Source: an uncultured Clostridia bacterium
Lineage (GTDB): Bacteria > Bacillota > Clostridia > TANB77 > CAG-508
Length of the DNA: 64,000 nucleotides
Direction: 5' to 3'
Assembly (NCBI GenBank): GCA_947628085.1
Contig: CANQYM010000007.1
Coordinates: forward strand, 40,961 to 104,960
Of the stretch, positions 55,189 through 64,000 are shown in pieces. Both the position numbers and the translations under genes were made by a program. The notes below the pieces were generated by a model. It saw only the letters and a program-made list of their open reading frames with translations. It was not told the origin of the DNA and made no database searches. The first letter of the stretch is position 1. The number at the start of each line of letters is the position of its first letter.

Positions 55189-55694
55189 TTTTTGTTACAG
55201 TTGGATCAAGAAATTATCCATTTAATAGGCTTTTTATTGAATTAGACAAATTATGTGAGAAAAAAATTATAAAAGAAAAGATTTTTGCGCAAATAGGAAC
55301 ATCAACATATGTTCCTAAATATTTTGAATACAGAGATTTTATATCTCAAGAAGAATTTTTAGATTACATAAAAAAATCTAGTTTTGTTATTTCGCATGGT
55401 GCTTCTGGTTCTATAATGAAAGCACTTAATGAGGGAAAAAAAGTAATTGCAGTAACAAGACTTGAAAAATATGGCGAACATATAAATGATCATCAAATTC
55501 AAAATAATGAAGCATTTGCTTCTAATGGATATGTTCTTCCAGTTTTTGAAATGGAAGAATTAGAAGATGCAATTATTAAAATACAAACTGGTACAGATAA
55601 TTTGAAAAAATGGGAAAATAAAAATCCTATGGCAATAGTAAATATGATTGATAAATTTATAGAGGAAAATTGGAATGAACAAGAAAAAACTTAA
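55185..55694 (+). CDS. PssE/Alg13-like glycosyltransferase catalytic subunit
   Basis: A 169-residue protein starting MIFVTVGSRNYPFNRL, with SSFVISHGASGSIMKALNEGKKVIAVTR and HINDHQIQNNEAF, the GT28 C-terminal fold of PssE/Cps14G. I choose the TTG at 55185, which overlaps the PssD stop codon and has GGGGGG upstream; a GTG nine bases earlier would overlap that site. Together the pair adds the second sugar to the lipid-linked unit. Confidence 0.88.
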   Translation: MIFVTVGSRNYPFNRLFIELDKLCEKKIIKEKIFAQIGTSTYVPKYFEYRDFISQEEFLDYIKKSSFVISHGASGSIMKALNEGKKVIAVTRLEKYGEHINDHQIQNNEAFASNGYVLPVFEMEELEDAIIKIQTGTDNLKKWENKNPMAIVNMIDKFIEENWNEQEKT

Positions 55695-56523
55695 GTATAT
55701 GTTGAGATTTTTACCAGATAAAGCTTATATACAATTATATTATTTTATTCAATTTAAAAAATTTTGTAATTTAAAAAATCCTAAAACGTATAATGAAAAA
55801 TTAAATTATTTAAAATTAAATGATAGAAAACAAGAATATACAAAAATGGTTGATAAATATGAAGTTAAAAAATATATTGAATCTCTAATAGGGAAAGAAT
55901 ATGTTATACATACTTTAGGAGTTTGGAACAATTTTGATGAGATAGATTTCGACAAACTTCCAAATCAATTTGTGTTAAAATGCACCCATGATTCTGAAGG
56001 AATAGTTATAGTAAAAGACAAATCAAAATTAAATAAACATGAAGCCAGAAATAAAATAAGCAATGCCTTGAAATATAACTTTTTCTATATTGGAAGAGAG
56101 TGGCCGTATAAAAACATAACTCCTAAAATAATAGCAGAAGAATATATAGAGGATGAAACAAATGGTGAACTAAGAGATTATAAATTTTTTTGTTTTGATG
56201 GTGAACCTAAAGCATTATTTATCGCAACAGATAGAATAACTGGCAATACGAAGTTCGATTATTATGATATTAATTTTAATCATTTAAATATTAGACAACA
56301 TTATCCAAATTCTAATAAAGATATCAAAAAGCCTAAAAATTTTGAAAAAATGATTGAATTGTCAAAAATAATATCTAAAAATATGAAACATGTTAGAGTT
56401 GATTTTTATGAAGCAAATGGAAAATTATATTTTGGAGAAATAACATTTTATCACTTTAGCGGATTTCAACCATTTATTCCTAATGAATGGGATGAAATAT
56501 TCGGTAATTGGATTAATTTGTAA
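55675..56523 (+). CDS. TupA-like ATP-grasp protein
   Basis: A 282-residue protein matching the TupA-like ATP-grasp family: NPKTYNEKLNYLKLNDRKQEYTKMVDKYEVKKYIES, FVLKCTHDSEGIVIVKDKSKL, IAEEYIEDETNGELRDYKFFCFDGEPKAL and VRVDFYEANGKLYFGEITFYHFSGFQPF. Members occur in polysaccharide clusters and are thought to ligate amino acids or similar groups to acidic sugars; here uronic acids are a likely acceptor (inference). It overlaps the PssE gene by 20 bases. Confidence 0.88.
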   Translation: MNKKKLKYMLRFLPDKAYIQLYYFIQFKKFCNLKNPKTYNEKLNYLKLNDRKQEYTKMVDKYEVKKYIESLIGKEYVIHTLGVWNNFDEIDFDKLPNQFVLKCTHDSEGIVIVKDKSKLNKHEARNKISNALKYNFFYIGREWPYKNITPKIIAEEYIEDETNGELRDYKFFCFDGEPKALFIATDRITGNTKFDYYDINFNHLNIRQHYPNSNKDIKKPKNFEKMIELSKIISKNMKHVRVDFYEANGKLYFGEITFYHFSGFQPFIPNEWDEIFGNWINL

Positions 56524-56596
56524 TGATTATTTAAAAGTATAAATTATTGAACTAGCTAATATCATTGAAATGCATTAGATTTAAGGGGGAAACACA

Positions 56597-57547
56597 TTGA
56601 AAGAAAATAATAATGTTATTTATAAGGTTGCTGCAGGAATAGTTTTATATAATCCTGATGAAGAGCGTTTTATGGATGCATTGAATAGTATTTATAAACA
56701 AGTGAACATAGTATATGTTTTTCTTAATTCTCCCTGTGATTCATTGAGAAATAAAATTTTATATGAAAATGTAAAATTTATTGGGACTGGTAAAAATATT
56801 GGATTAGCTAAAGCTTTGAATTGTATTATGTTAGAAGCTTCTAAAAATAAAGAATTAGAATGGGTAATAACAATGGATCAAGATTCAATAGTTCCATACA
56901 ATTTTGTTGAATCAATTTCTAATAAATTTAATGAAAAAGATATTGCTATAATATGTCCACAAGTAATTGATAAAAGAAGAGCTTATATGATACCTCAAAA
57001 AAGTAGCAAATTTGAATATATTAATAGATGCATTACTTCATCTAGCTGTACTCGTATAGAAGCTTGGAATTCTGTTGGACGATACGATGAAAATTTATAT
57101 ATAGATTTAATAGATAATGATTTTTGTAAAAGATTGATAATTTTAAATTGGAAAATATTGAGAATTAATAACATTATTTTAGATCAACAATATGGAGATA
57201 TAGAAAGGAAGTCTAAATGGAAAGTTGATATTATTATGTTTATCTCAAAATTAGTTAAGAATAAAAATTTATCCACTAATATAGCTAAATTAACTTATAA
57301 AAAAAATGTAAATCCACAAAGGGTATATTTCACAAATAGAAATATTATTTATTTAAATCGAAAATTCAAAAAATATGGCGGAATAGGTTATGAATGCTAT
57401 TCATGTAATACATATTTAGGATTTTGCATTACTTTTTCTTTAGCTTCTTTGATAAGAGGAAAAAATAAAATAAAAATTTTAAAAGCAATTATAAATGGAA
57501 TAAAAGATGGAAAAAAAATGGAAGTTCAAGAATTTTTAGAAAACTAG
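56597..57547 (+). CDS. Family 2 glycosyltransferase (rhamnosyltransferase-like)
   Basis: A 316-residue GT-A enzyme: AAGIVLYNPDEERFMDALNSIYKQV, KNIGLAKALNCIM, WVITMDQDSIVP (DxD) and FIDLIDNDFCKRL-type acceptor region (LYIDLIDNDFCKRL). This layout is typical of GT2 rhamnosyltransferases. The start is TTG after AAGGGGGAA. It lies after a 73-bp gap within the operon. Confidence 0.85.
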   Translation: MKENNNVIYKVAAGIVLYNPDEERFMDALNSIYKQVNIVYVFLNSPCDSLRNKILYENVKFIGTGKNIGLAKALNCIMLEASKNKELEWVITMDQDSIVPYNFVESISNKFNEKDIAIICPQVIDKRRAYMIPQKSSKFEYINRCITSSSCTRIEAWNSVGRYDENLYIDLIDNDFCKRLIILNWKILRINNIILDQQYGDIERKSKWKVDIIMFISKLVKNKNLSTNIAKLTYKKNVNPQRVYFTNRNIIYLNRKFKKYGGIGYECYSCNTYLGFCITFSLASLIRGKNKIKILKAIINGIKDGKKMEVQEFLEN

Positions 57548-57557
57548 GAGTTATTAT

Positions 57558-58718
57558 ATGATTTTTACTGACACATTAAAAAATTTTTATGAAATAATTA
57601 TGCGATTTCATGAAAATGATATTATAAATAGAATATTAAGGATTGATAATTTAGAAAAAATAAAAAATACAAAAATTAAGAATATAAATAATATAGCTAT
57701 AGTTATATCCAGTATAAAAAAATTTGCTGGTGGACATACTTCATTGTTAAGATTAGGAACTTACTTGTCAGAAAAAAATATAAATATTACATATGTATAT
57801 ATAGGAAATGATCAACTAAAAAAAATAGAAAAGAATGCTTATAATAATGTTGGTGATTTAAAAGGAAATTTTATAAAATATGAAGATGCCCAAAACAATA
57901 GTTATGATGTTGTAATAGCAACTTCTTGGATAAGTGTTTATTGGGCAAAACATTTAAATGGATATAAGGTTTATTTTGTTCAAGATTTTGAACCTTATTT
58001 TTTTAAAGTAAATGAAAGATATTTACTTGCTAAAAAAACTTATGAACTAGGATTTCATGTTATTAGTTTGGGAAAGTGGAATTTAAAACAAATAACTAAA
58101 AATTGTAATCTATGTGGTAAATATGATTATATAGACTTTCCATATGAAAAAAAAGAATATGAATATGTTGAAAGAGAATTTGAAAACTATAAAAATAAAA
58201 AAACTATATATATTGCAACATATATTAAAGAAGAAGGAAAAAGAATACCAAATTTAATTCAAAATATTTTACTTAATGTTACTAATGAATTAAAAAAAGA
58301 AAAAAATATAGAATTAAAAGTATTATATTTTGGATTGAATAAAAAATATAAAGTGAGAAGTGGTAAAAATTTAGGAAAGCTTAATAAAATAGAATTGAAT
58401 AAATTATATCAATTTGTTGATTTTGGTATGGTTGCATCAATGACTAATATTTCACTTGTACCGTATGAAATGATTGCAACGGGACTACCAATTATAGAAT
58501 TTGAAGATGGTTCATTTACTGATTTATTTGAAAAAGATTCTGCAATACTAATTGATTTTAATGCAGAAACTCTTTATAAAAAAATTGTTTATTATATAGA
58601 AAACCCAATAAAAATATATGATATGCAAAAAAAATCATATGATACGATAAAAGATTTAAGTTGGAAAAATTCAATTGATCAATTTTATAATTTATTGTTG
58701 AAGGAAAAAGAAGATTAG
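57558..58718 (+). CDS. Family 1/4 glycosyltransferase (WsaF-like)
   Basis: A 386-residue GT-B protein. KKFAGGHTSLLRLGTYLSEKNINITYVYIG and VIATSWISVYWAKHLNGYKVYFVQDFEPYFF match WsaF-type rhamnosyltransferases of surface-layer glycans. The C-terminal domain has LYQFVDFGMVASMTNISLVPYEMIATGLPIIEFEDGS, the Glu-rich nucleotide-sugar site. Donor sugar is not certain. Confidence 0.8.
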   Translation: MIFTDTLKNFYEIIMRFHENDIINRILRIDNLEKIKNTKIKNINNIAIVISSIKKFAGGHTSLLRLGTYLSEKNINITYVYIGNDQLKKIEKNAYNNVGDLKGNFIKYEDAQNNSYDVVIATSWISVYWAKHLNGYKVYFVQDFEPYFFKVNERYLLAKKTYELGFHVISLGKWNLKQITKNCNLCGKYDYIDFPYEKKEYEYVEREFENYKNKKTIYIATYIKEEGKRIPNLIQNILLNVTNELKKEKNIELKVLYFGLNKKYKVRSGKNLGKLNKIELNKLYQFVDFGMVASMTNISLVPYEMIATGLPIIEFEDGSFTDLFEKDSAILIDFNAETLYKKIVYYIENPIKIYDMQKKSYDTIKDLSWKNSIDQFYNLLLKEKED

Positions 58719-58720
58719 AT

Positions 58721-59884
58721 ATGAAAGAATTAAGAGACTATATTCTTAGAAAATTAACATTATTGCAATATTGTAATGGAGTAAAAAAATATAAATTTTT
58801 TAAAGAATATTTAAAAAAGTATGCAAATTTTGAAAAAAATGAAGATGAAACTAATGATATTATTCCACTACCTAAATTTGAAGAATATTATAATACAATT
58901 TTAAAATTTTTATTATCAGAAAGCCAAAATATTAGTGTAGTAGATGAATTCTTTAATTCAGATATAAAAATTATTAATGAAGTTTTTAATGTCAAAGAAA
59001 TTCCTGAAAATGATGTAATTATGATATGTCTAATAAAAAACGATTTAGAAAGAGTAAAGCAATTTATAACATATTATAGAAATATAGGAATACAATATTT
59101 TGCATTTATTGACAATACTTCAAATGATGGAACATATGAATTTCTAATACAGCAACCAGATGTAAATTTGTATTCTACTAATATGGAATATACTACTGCG
59201 AGAAGAGAAGGAATAATGAATAGAATGTATTCTTATATTGGTTTTAATAAATGGATTTTGTGTGTTGATTCAGATGAAAAATTCTATTATGTTGATTGTG
59301 AAAGACATAGTATAAAAGAATTTATAGCAAAATTAGAAGAGAATAAAATTAAAAGAGCAAGATCCTTTTTATTAGATATGTATTCAGAAGATTTTATTTT
59401 TAAAGGAAATGAGACTGAAGAAGATACATTAGATAAATATTGCTATTTTGATACAAACTCTTATGAATATACTTCAACATATAAATGCAAAATGATCACA
59501 GGAGGACCAAGGAAAAGAGTGTTTTCGGATGAAGATACAGTATTAAATTGCACTCTCTCTAAATATCCACTCTTTTTTTATGAAAAAGGTGATTTCCAAG
59601 GAAGCTCACATTGGCAATATCCATATAATAAAAATTTTTCTAGAGATTTAGTATCAGTCTTATGCCATTATAAATTTATGAAAAAAGATATGGATAAATA
59701 TAAACAGAGAGTATTAAAAAATAATTATGCTGGTAATAGTCTTGAATACAAAAGGTATTTTGAAATTTTAAAAAGAGGAGAGAATGTTTCCTTTTATAAT
59801 AATTTTTCATATAAATTAAAAGATTCAAAAGACTTGCTTAAAATAAAAGTTTGTAAAGATAAAATAAAAAATTTATTTAAATAG
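58721..59884 (+). CDS. Glycosyltransferase, GT-A fold (Glyco_tranf_2_4 type)
   Basis: A 387-residue protein. The catalytic region begins near residue 95 with NDVIMICLIKNDLERVKQFITYYRNIGIQYFAFIDNTSNDGTYEFL, and WILCVDSDEKF supplies the DxD-type metal site. The preceding 90 residues are helical. It starts two bases after the previous stop and is part of the same operon. Confidence 0.8.
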   Translation: MKELRDYILRKLTLLQYCNGVKKYKFFKEYLKKYANFEKNEDETNDIIPLPKFEEYYNTILKFLLSESQNISVVDEFFNSDIKIINEVFNVKEIPENDVIMICLIKNDLERVKQFITYYRNIGIQYFAFIDNTSNDGTYEFLIQQPDVNLYSTNMEYTTARREGIMNRMYSYIGFNKWILCVDSDEKFYYVDCERHSIKEFIAKLEENKIKRARSFLLDMYSEDFIFKGNETEEDTLDKYCYFDTNSYEYTSTYKCKMITGGPRKRVFSDEDTVLNCTLSKYPLFFYEKGDFQGSSHWQYPYNKNFSRDLVSVLCHYKFMKKDMDKYKQRVLKNNYAGNSLEYKRYFEILKRGENVSFYNNFSYKLKDSKDLLKIKVCKDKIKNLFK

Positions 59885-59894
59885 GGGAATATTT

Positions 59895-61094
59895 ATGATA
59901 ATTAAAAAAAATGATTTATATAATTTTTTAATTTGTTTATTTATTTCATCAATTCCAATGATGCCGTTATTTACAATGTATGGATTTTATGCATTAGGCT
60001 TTTTGGTTACAATTTTATATTTATGTGTATTATTAAAAAATAACAAACTTATATTAACTAAATTTGATTATTTATATGTTTTTCTTATTATATGGACTAT
60101 TCTCTCAACTCAGTGGTCTGTATCTAAAGAGTTATATTTAATAAAATTTATGGCAGTATACCTTTTGTTTTCTGTATCTTCTATAAAATTGTTATTTATA
60201 GCAAACGATAATGACATAACAAAAGTTTTAAAAAAATTTTTTATATCTTTTGTTATAGGAACAGCTATCGTTTCGATAATATGTATACTTTATGAAAACC
60301 CAACTAATCTTTCTACAACTAGATTGGGCACATATCTTTTTGCAGGAGAATATGGTACTAGAATGATGTATACTTATAATTTAGAAATATCAATATTTAT
60401 TTTACTTTATGTTTTTTTTAATACTAAAACACTAACAAAAAAAATGTTATATATTTTTTTAATTGCATTTTTTATGATTTGCATATTTTTATCTGGAACT
60501 AGAAAAATACTAGTAGGAATATTGCTTTTTGGATTCATACATACATATTTTAGTAATAAAAGAAACTTTTTAAAATTAATTTTTAAGATGATGATAATAA
60601 TAATATGCTGTATAGCTATTTATTTTGTTATTATGAATGTAGATGTATTCTATAATATTTTAGGAAATAGAATAGAAAAGGCAATAAATTATGCTAAAGG
60701 AACTGGAATAGATGCATCTTTAAGAGATAGAAATGTGATGATAGATTATGGAATAGAATATTTTAAACAACATCCTATTATTGGAAATGGAACAAATGCT
60801 TTTCACGTATTATTTAATATTGATTATAATCAAGATTTATATGCCCACAATAATTTTATAGAATTACTATGTAATTATGGAATAATAGGATTCTCTATAT
60901 ATTATAGCATTTATATAATTTATTTATTTTCGAAATCAAATAGTACATATAATATTTTTTTTAAAAGTGCAATTATTTCGTTGCTAATTTTAGATTATTG
61001 GACAATTTCTTATTATAGAATTCATTTTATGATTTTTTTAGAATTGACAGCCATGTTTTATAAGTTTGAAAATGTAAAAAAGGTGGAAAACTAA
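59895..61094 (+). CDS. Polysaccharide polymerase (Wzy/O-antigen ligase family)
   Basis: A 399-residue protein with about eleven membrane segments and a large loop containing ISIIGNGTNAFH-like sequence (HPIIGNGTNAFHVLFNIDYNQDLYAHNNFIELLCNYGIIGF), the Wzy_C signature. It would join repeat units on the outer face of the membrane. Only one such gene is seen, consistent with its being the Wzy of this locus. Confidence 0.87.
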   Translation: MIIKKNDLYNFLICLFISSIPMMPLFTMYGFYALGFLVTILYLCVLLKNNKLILTKFDYLYVFLIIWTILSTQWSVSKELYLIKFMAVYLLFSVSSIKLLFIANDNDITKVLKKFFISFVIGTAIVSIICILYENPTNLSTTRLGTYLFAGEYGTRMMYTYNLEISIFILLYVFFNTKTLTKKMLYIFLIAFFMICIFLSGTRKILVGILLFGFIHTYFSNKRNFLKLIFKMMIIIICCIAIYFVIMNVDVFYNILGNRIEKAINYAKGTGIDASLRDRNVMIDYGIEYFKQHPIIGNGTNAFHVLFNIDYNQDLYAHNNFIELLCNYGIIGFSIYYSIYIIYLFSKSNSTYNIFFKSAIISLLILDYWTISYYRIHFMIFLELTAMFYKFENVKKVEN

Positions 61095-62354
61095 TTGAAA
61101 AAGATAAAAACATTTGTTGAAAAATATTTTAAAAAAAAATTTAAAAATAGGCTTAAGGGTTATTACAAAATATTAAAAAATTTTAAATATTTTTTTGCTA
61201 ATCGCTTAATTATTAATAATGAAAAAATTGAAAATGTAAAAAAATTTTCTTGTAGAGGATATCATGTTTTTAATGGATATTATGATTATTATCCAATTTC
61301 TAGGGATAAAGCTAAATTATTATGTCAAAGAGTTAAGATAAATGCTGAAACGAAAAAAAATGATACAGAAATCGGTTATTATAATATAAACAGCCCCAAA
61401 AAATTTATTAAGTTGACACAATCAAAAGCTTGGTGTTGGCAACAAGGAAGTAGATTACATTGGTCAAATTTAAATAATGATTACATATACTACAATGATA
61501 TTGATGAAAATGAATATTGTACAAAGGTATTTGATTTTAAAAAAAATAAAGTTATAGATATAATTAAACCAGCATTATATGATATTTCACCTGATGAAAA
61601 AATTGGAATTACAACTAATTTTTCAAGGTTGCAAAGACTTAGAAATGGTTATGGCTATGATAGATTGAAAGATACAACAGAAGGAATTAGTGCACCAAAG
61701 AATGATGGATTGTGGTTTGTTAATATTAAAGAAAAGCATAAAAAATTATTAATTAGTTTTTATGAATTGTCTAAAAGTGTAAAAAGTGAAACTTATTCTG
61801 AACATTATATAAATCATATTTCTTTTTCTCCAAATGGAAAAAAGGTAATGTTCTTTCATATATGGACAGTTAAGGAATGGCCTGGATGGAAAACTAGATT
61901 ATGCATATATAATCTAGAAAATCAAAAGATTGATGTGGCAGAAGAAAAAAATATAGTATCTCATTATGACTGGATTGACAATGATAAATTGATTATGACT
62001 GTTTCAGAAAGAGAAAGTAAAACATCATTTTATAGAATATATGATGTTGCAGGGAATAAATATCAAGATATCAATAGGAAATATTTAAATGAAGATGGGC
62101 ATCCTACTATAGATAATAATCAAGAATTTTTTATTTCAGATACATATCCTAATAAATATTTTAGACAAAAAGTTTTTATGTATGATTTAATTAATAACAA
62201 AAAAGATGAATTAGTTGATATTTTTTCTGACCCTAGAGAAAATGGAGAGTTTAGATGTGATTTGCATCCAAAATATAATAGTAATGGCAGTATTGTAATA
62301 GATACGACATATAAAAAATCTAAAAGATCGATTATGTGTTTTTACTTAAAATAA
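61095..62354 (+). CDS. Beta-propeller-like protein of the polysaccharide locus
   Basis: A 419-residue soluble protein with a basic N-terminus and repeated TolB/PD40-like strands such as ISPDEKIGITTNFS, ISFSPNGKKVMFFH, YDWIDNDKLIMTVS and FFISDTYPNKYFRQKVFMYDL. This indicates a six- or seven-bladed propeller. No signal sequence is visible, so it is probably cytoplasmic. Its role is unknown; similar genes are found in some O-antigen clusters. The start is TTG overlapping the end of the polymerase gene region. Confidence 0.65.
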   Translation: MKKIKTFVEKYFKKKFKNRLKGYYKILKNFKYFFANRLIINNEKIENVKKFSCRGYHVFNGYYDYYPISRDKAKLLCQRVKINAETKKNDTEIGYYNINSPKKFIKLTQSKAWCWQQGSRLHWSNLNNDYIYYNDIDENEYCTKVFDFKKNKVIDIIKPALYDISPDEKIGITTNFSRLQRLRNGYGYDRLKDTTEGISAPKNDGLWFVNIKEKHKKLLISFYELSKSVKSETYSEHYINHISFSPNGKKVMFFHIWTVKEWPGWKTRLCIYNLENQKIDVAEEKNIVSHYDWIDNDKLIMTVSERESKTSFYRIYDVAGNKYQDINRKYLNEDGHPTIDNNQEFFISDTYPNKYFRQKVFMYDLINNKKDELVDIFSDPRENGEFRCDLHPKYNSNGSIVIDTTYKKSKRSIMCFYLK

Positions 62355-62378
62355 AAAAGAAGAATAGGAAAAATAAAA

Positions 62379-63815
62379 GTGAATAAAGAAAGCAAAGAAA
62401 GTTCAAAAAAATTAGTTAAAAATACAGCAATATTATCCTTTGGAACTTTATGTACAAAAGGAATAATGTTTATTATGACTCCATTATTAACAAGATGGCT
62501 AACTCAAGCTGATTATGGACTATTTGATTTATTATTAACATATGTTTCATTATTAGTTCCATTTGTTACACTAGATATAGGTGAAGCCACATTTAGATTT
62601 TTAGTACAAAATGTAGAAAATGACTATGAAAAAGATAAAAAAATTGTTTCAAGTTCTGTATTAATGACAATATTAGGAATCATAATATCATTAATTATTA
62701 TTTTAATTGTGTCTTTTTTTAGTACTAATATAAGAAACATTTTGCCATATTTTTATTTATTGTTAGTATGTGAATCAATTTATACATTTGTAGTTTTTTT
62801 AATTAGAGGCTTAAAAAAATTACCAACTTATGCTATTACAAATATTATATATGTATTAACAATGTCATTATCTGCATTTGTTTTATTGCATTTTTTGAAA
62901 TTAGGATTATCAGGAATATTAATTGCTTATTCAATAGGATATATTGTAAGTTCTATTTTTGCAGTATCATCGCTAAAAATATATAAATATATTTCTTTAA
63001 AAAGTATTGATATATCAGTATTAAAAGATATGCTGAAATATTCGTTACCTATGATGCCAAATTCTATTTCATGGTGGATAATAAATGTATCAGATAGAAC
63101 AATTGTTAGTACAGTATTAGGTACTTCTGTAAATGCAGTTTATGCTGTAGCAAATAAAATTCCAAATTTATGTCAAACATTTTTTTCTGTGTTTCATTTA
63201 TCATGGCAGGAAAACGCTGTAGAAATGCTAGATAAAAAAGATAGAGATGAATATTATTCTAAAGTTATGAATACAACAATTAAAGTTTTAATTAGTATTT
63301 GCATTTTAATTTTATCAATGAATTTTTTATTTTTTAAATTATTATTTACAGAAGCTTATGCATATGGATATTATCAGGTTCCGATTCTTATTTTATCAAT
63401 AATCTTATCTATGCTATCTTCATTTATTGGTGGAATTTATATAGCTCGAATGGAATCAAAGAAAAATGGAATTACAACTGTATTTGCTGCCATTACTAAT
63501 TTAGCATTTCATTTAATATTAATTAATTATATAGGATTGTATGCTGCAACTATATCAACATTAATTTCATATGCTCTATTATTTATAATTAGATATAAAG
63601 ATATAAAGAAAAATATTAATATACAATTTTCAAATGAAACATATATATTATTTGCAATCATAATGTATTTTTTTATAACAGCATATTTCAATAATATATA
63701 TATAAATATTTTTAATTTTATAGTGTCAATAATCATATTTTTTATAATAAATAGAGATTATATATTTAAAATTTGTGAAAAAATGAAAATATTAAAAAAT
63801 AACAAAAATGAATAA
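62379..63815 (+). CDS. Polysaccharide repeat-unit flippase (Wzx type)
   Basis: A 478-residue protein with about fourteen membrane segments, starting KNTAILSFGTLCTKGIMFIMTPLLTRWLTQADYGLFDLLLTYVSLLVPFVTLDIGEATFRF, the polysaccharide_synt/MATE-like opening of Wzx proteins. It would move lipid-linked repeat units across the membrane for the polymerase encoded two genes upstream. The start is a GTG with AATAGGAAAA upstream. Confidence 0.92.
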   Translation: MNKESKESSKKLVKNTAILSFGTLCTKGIMFIMTPLLTRWLTQADYGLFDLLLTYVSLLVPFVTLDIGEATFRFLVQNVENDYEKDKKIVSSSVLMTILGIIISLIIILIVSFFSTNIRNILPYFYLLLVCESIYTFVVFLIRGLKKLPTYAITNIIYVLTMSLSAFVLLHFLKLGLSGILIAYSIGYIVSSIFAVSSLKIYKYISLKSIDISVLKDMLKYSLPMMPNSISWWIINVSDRTIVSTVLGTSVNAVYAVANKIPNLCQTFFSVFHLSWQENAVEMLDKKDRDEYYSKVMNTTIKVLISICILILSMNFLFFKLLFTEAYAYGYYQVPILILSIILSMLSSFIGGIYIARMESKKNGITTVFAAITNLAFHLILINYIGLYAATISTLISYALLFIIRYKDIKKNINIQFSNETYILFAIIMYFFITAYFNNIYINIFNFIVSIIIFFIINRDYIFKICEKMKILKNNKNE

Positions 63816-63924
63816 ATTTAAGAGTAGAACTTTATTTAATAAAAACAAATGGATAAAAAATTTTATTTTTTGATAATTATATTTTTAAATAAAAATTATA
63901 GAATAAATTGAAAGGTGAATTATT

Positions 63925-64000
63925 ATGAAAATAGCAGTAGCAGGAACAGGATATGTAGGACTATCAATAGCGACTCTTTTAAGTCAAAAAAATGAGGTGG
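63925..64000 (+). CDS. UDP-glucose 6-dehydrogenase, N-terminal start (cut by window edge)
   Basis: The visible 25 codons read MKIAVAGTGYVGLSIATLLSQKNEV, the Rossmann start of UDP-glucose/GDP-mannose dehydrogenases. The ATG follows AAAGGTG. It would provide UDP-glucuronate for the epimerase at 53661. The gene continues beyond the window. Confidence 0.85.
   Translation, partial: MKIAVAGTGYVGLSIATLLSQKNEV

Overview
The window looks like chromosome from an uncultured, very AT-rich member of the Clostridia (Firmicutes), probably gut-associated. Evidence: low GC, Firmicutes-type genes (glyQS with a T-box leader, mutS2, obgE, lexA with a GAAC-N4-GTTC box, a Spo0A-like protein, DUF2975/XRE pair), strong GGAGG ribosome sites and TTGACA/TATAAT promoters with 17-bp spacers. 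I cannot name the species from sequence alone.

Layout. 1-7.3 kb: end of a D-Ala-D-Ala carboxypeptidase, an LTA-synthase-like sulfatase, a DnaA-box cluster, a HAD hydrolase, T-box/glyQS and two unknown genes. 7.3-11.6 kb: three GC-rich single-gene units around tRNA-Leu, a degenerate Spo0A-like regulator and an ECF sigma/anti-sigma pair. 11.7-23 kb: GHKL kinase, rpsB-tsf, a DUF2207 protein, carAB, TetR plus acyl-CoA synthetase. 23-34.3 kb: an unknown coiled protein, ArsR-CadA metal efflux, two copies of a structured interspersed repeat, trpS-obgE-HD gene, lexA, mutS2. 34.3-44.4 kb: four more GC-rich units, six tRNA genes in total across the window, a DUF2975/XRE/DUF4173 cluster, and a DUF3800 gene broken by a TGA codon followed by two tandem related structured RNAs. 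44.6-50.1 kb: guaA, mgtE and an OmpR-type two-component pair. 50.1-64 kb: a tyrosine recombinase inside an inverted-repeat-bounded segment, a TnpB-family gene that has lost RuvC catalytic residues, then a long surface polysaccharide operon (sugar transferase, UDP-GlcA 4-epimerase, PssD/PssE-like pair, ATP-grasp, three glycosyltransferases, Wzy, beta-propeller, Wzx, UDP-glucose dehydrogenase) that runs off the end.

How it fits together. The most interesting part is the control region of the polysaccharide operon. A 1.18-kb segment carrying the recombinase is bounded by 28-bp inverted repeats, each itself a two-armed recombination-type site. Inside the left end a TTGCTT-17-TATAAT promoter points outward. 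In the orientation seen here it points away from the polysaccharide genes; after inversion it would point into the TnpB-like gene and the operon. This predicts a self-inverting phase switch coupled to a candidate nuclease-dead RNA-guided regulator.

The second theme is seven short, monocistronic, GC-rich genes (at about 7.4, 8.4, 11.0, 34.5, 35.4, 36.6 and 44.1 kb), most with a recognisable own promoter and GC-rich terminator, scattered singly among AT-rich housekeeping genes much like phage morons. The third is two kinds of non-coding structured element: the interspersed repeats at 24.1, 27.0 and probably 41.1 kb, and the tandem RNAs next to the DUF3800 gene.
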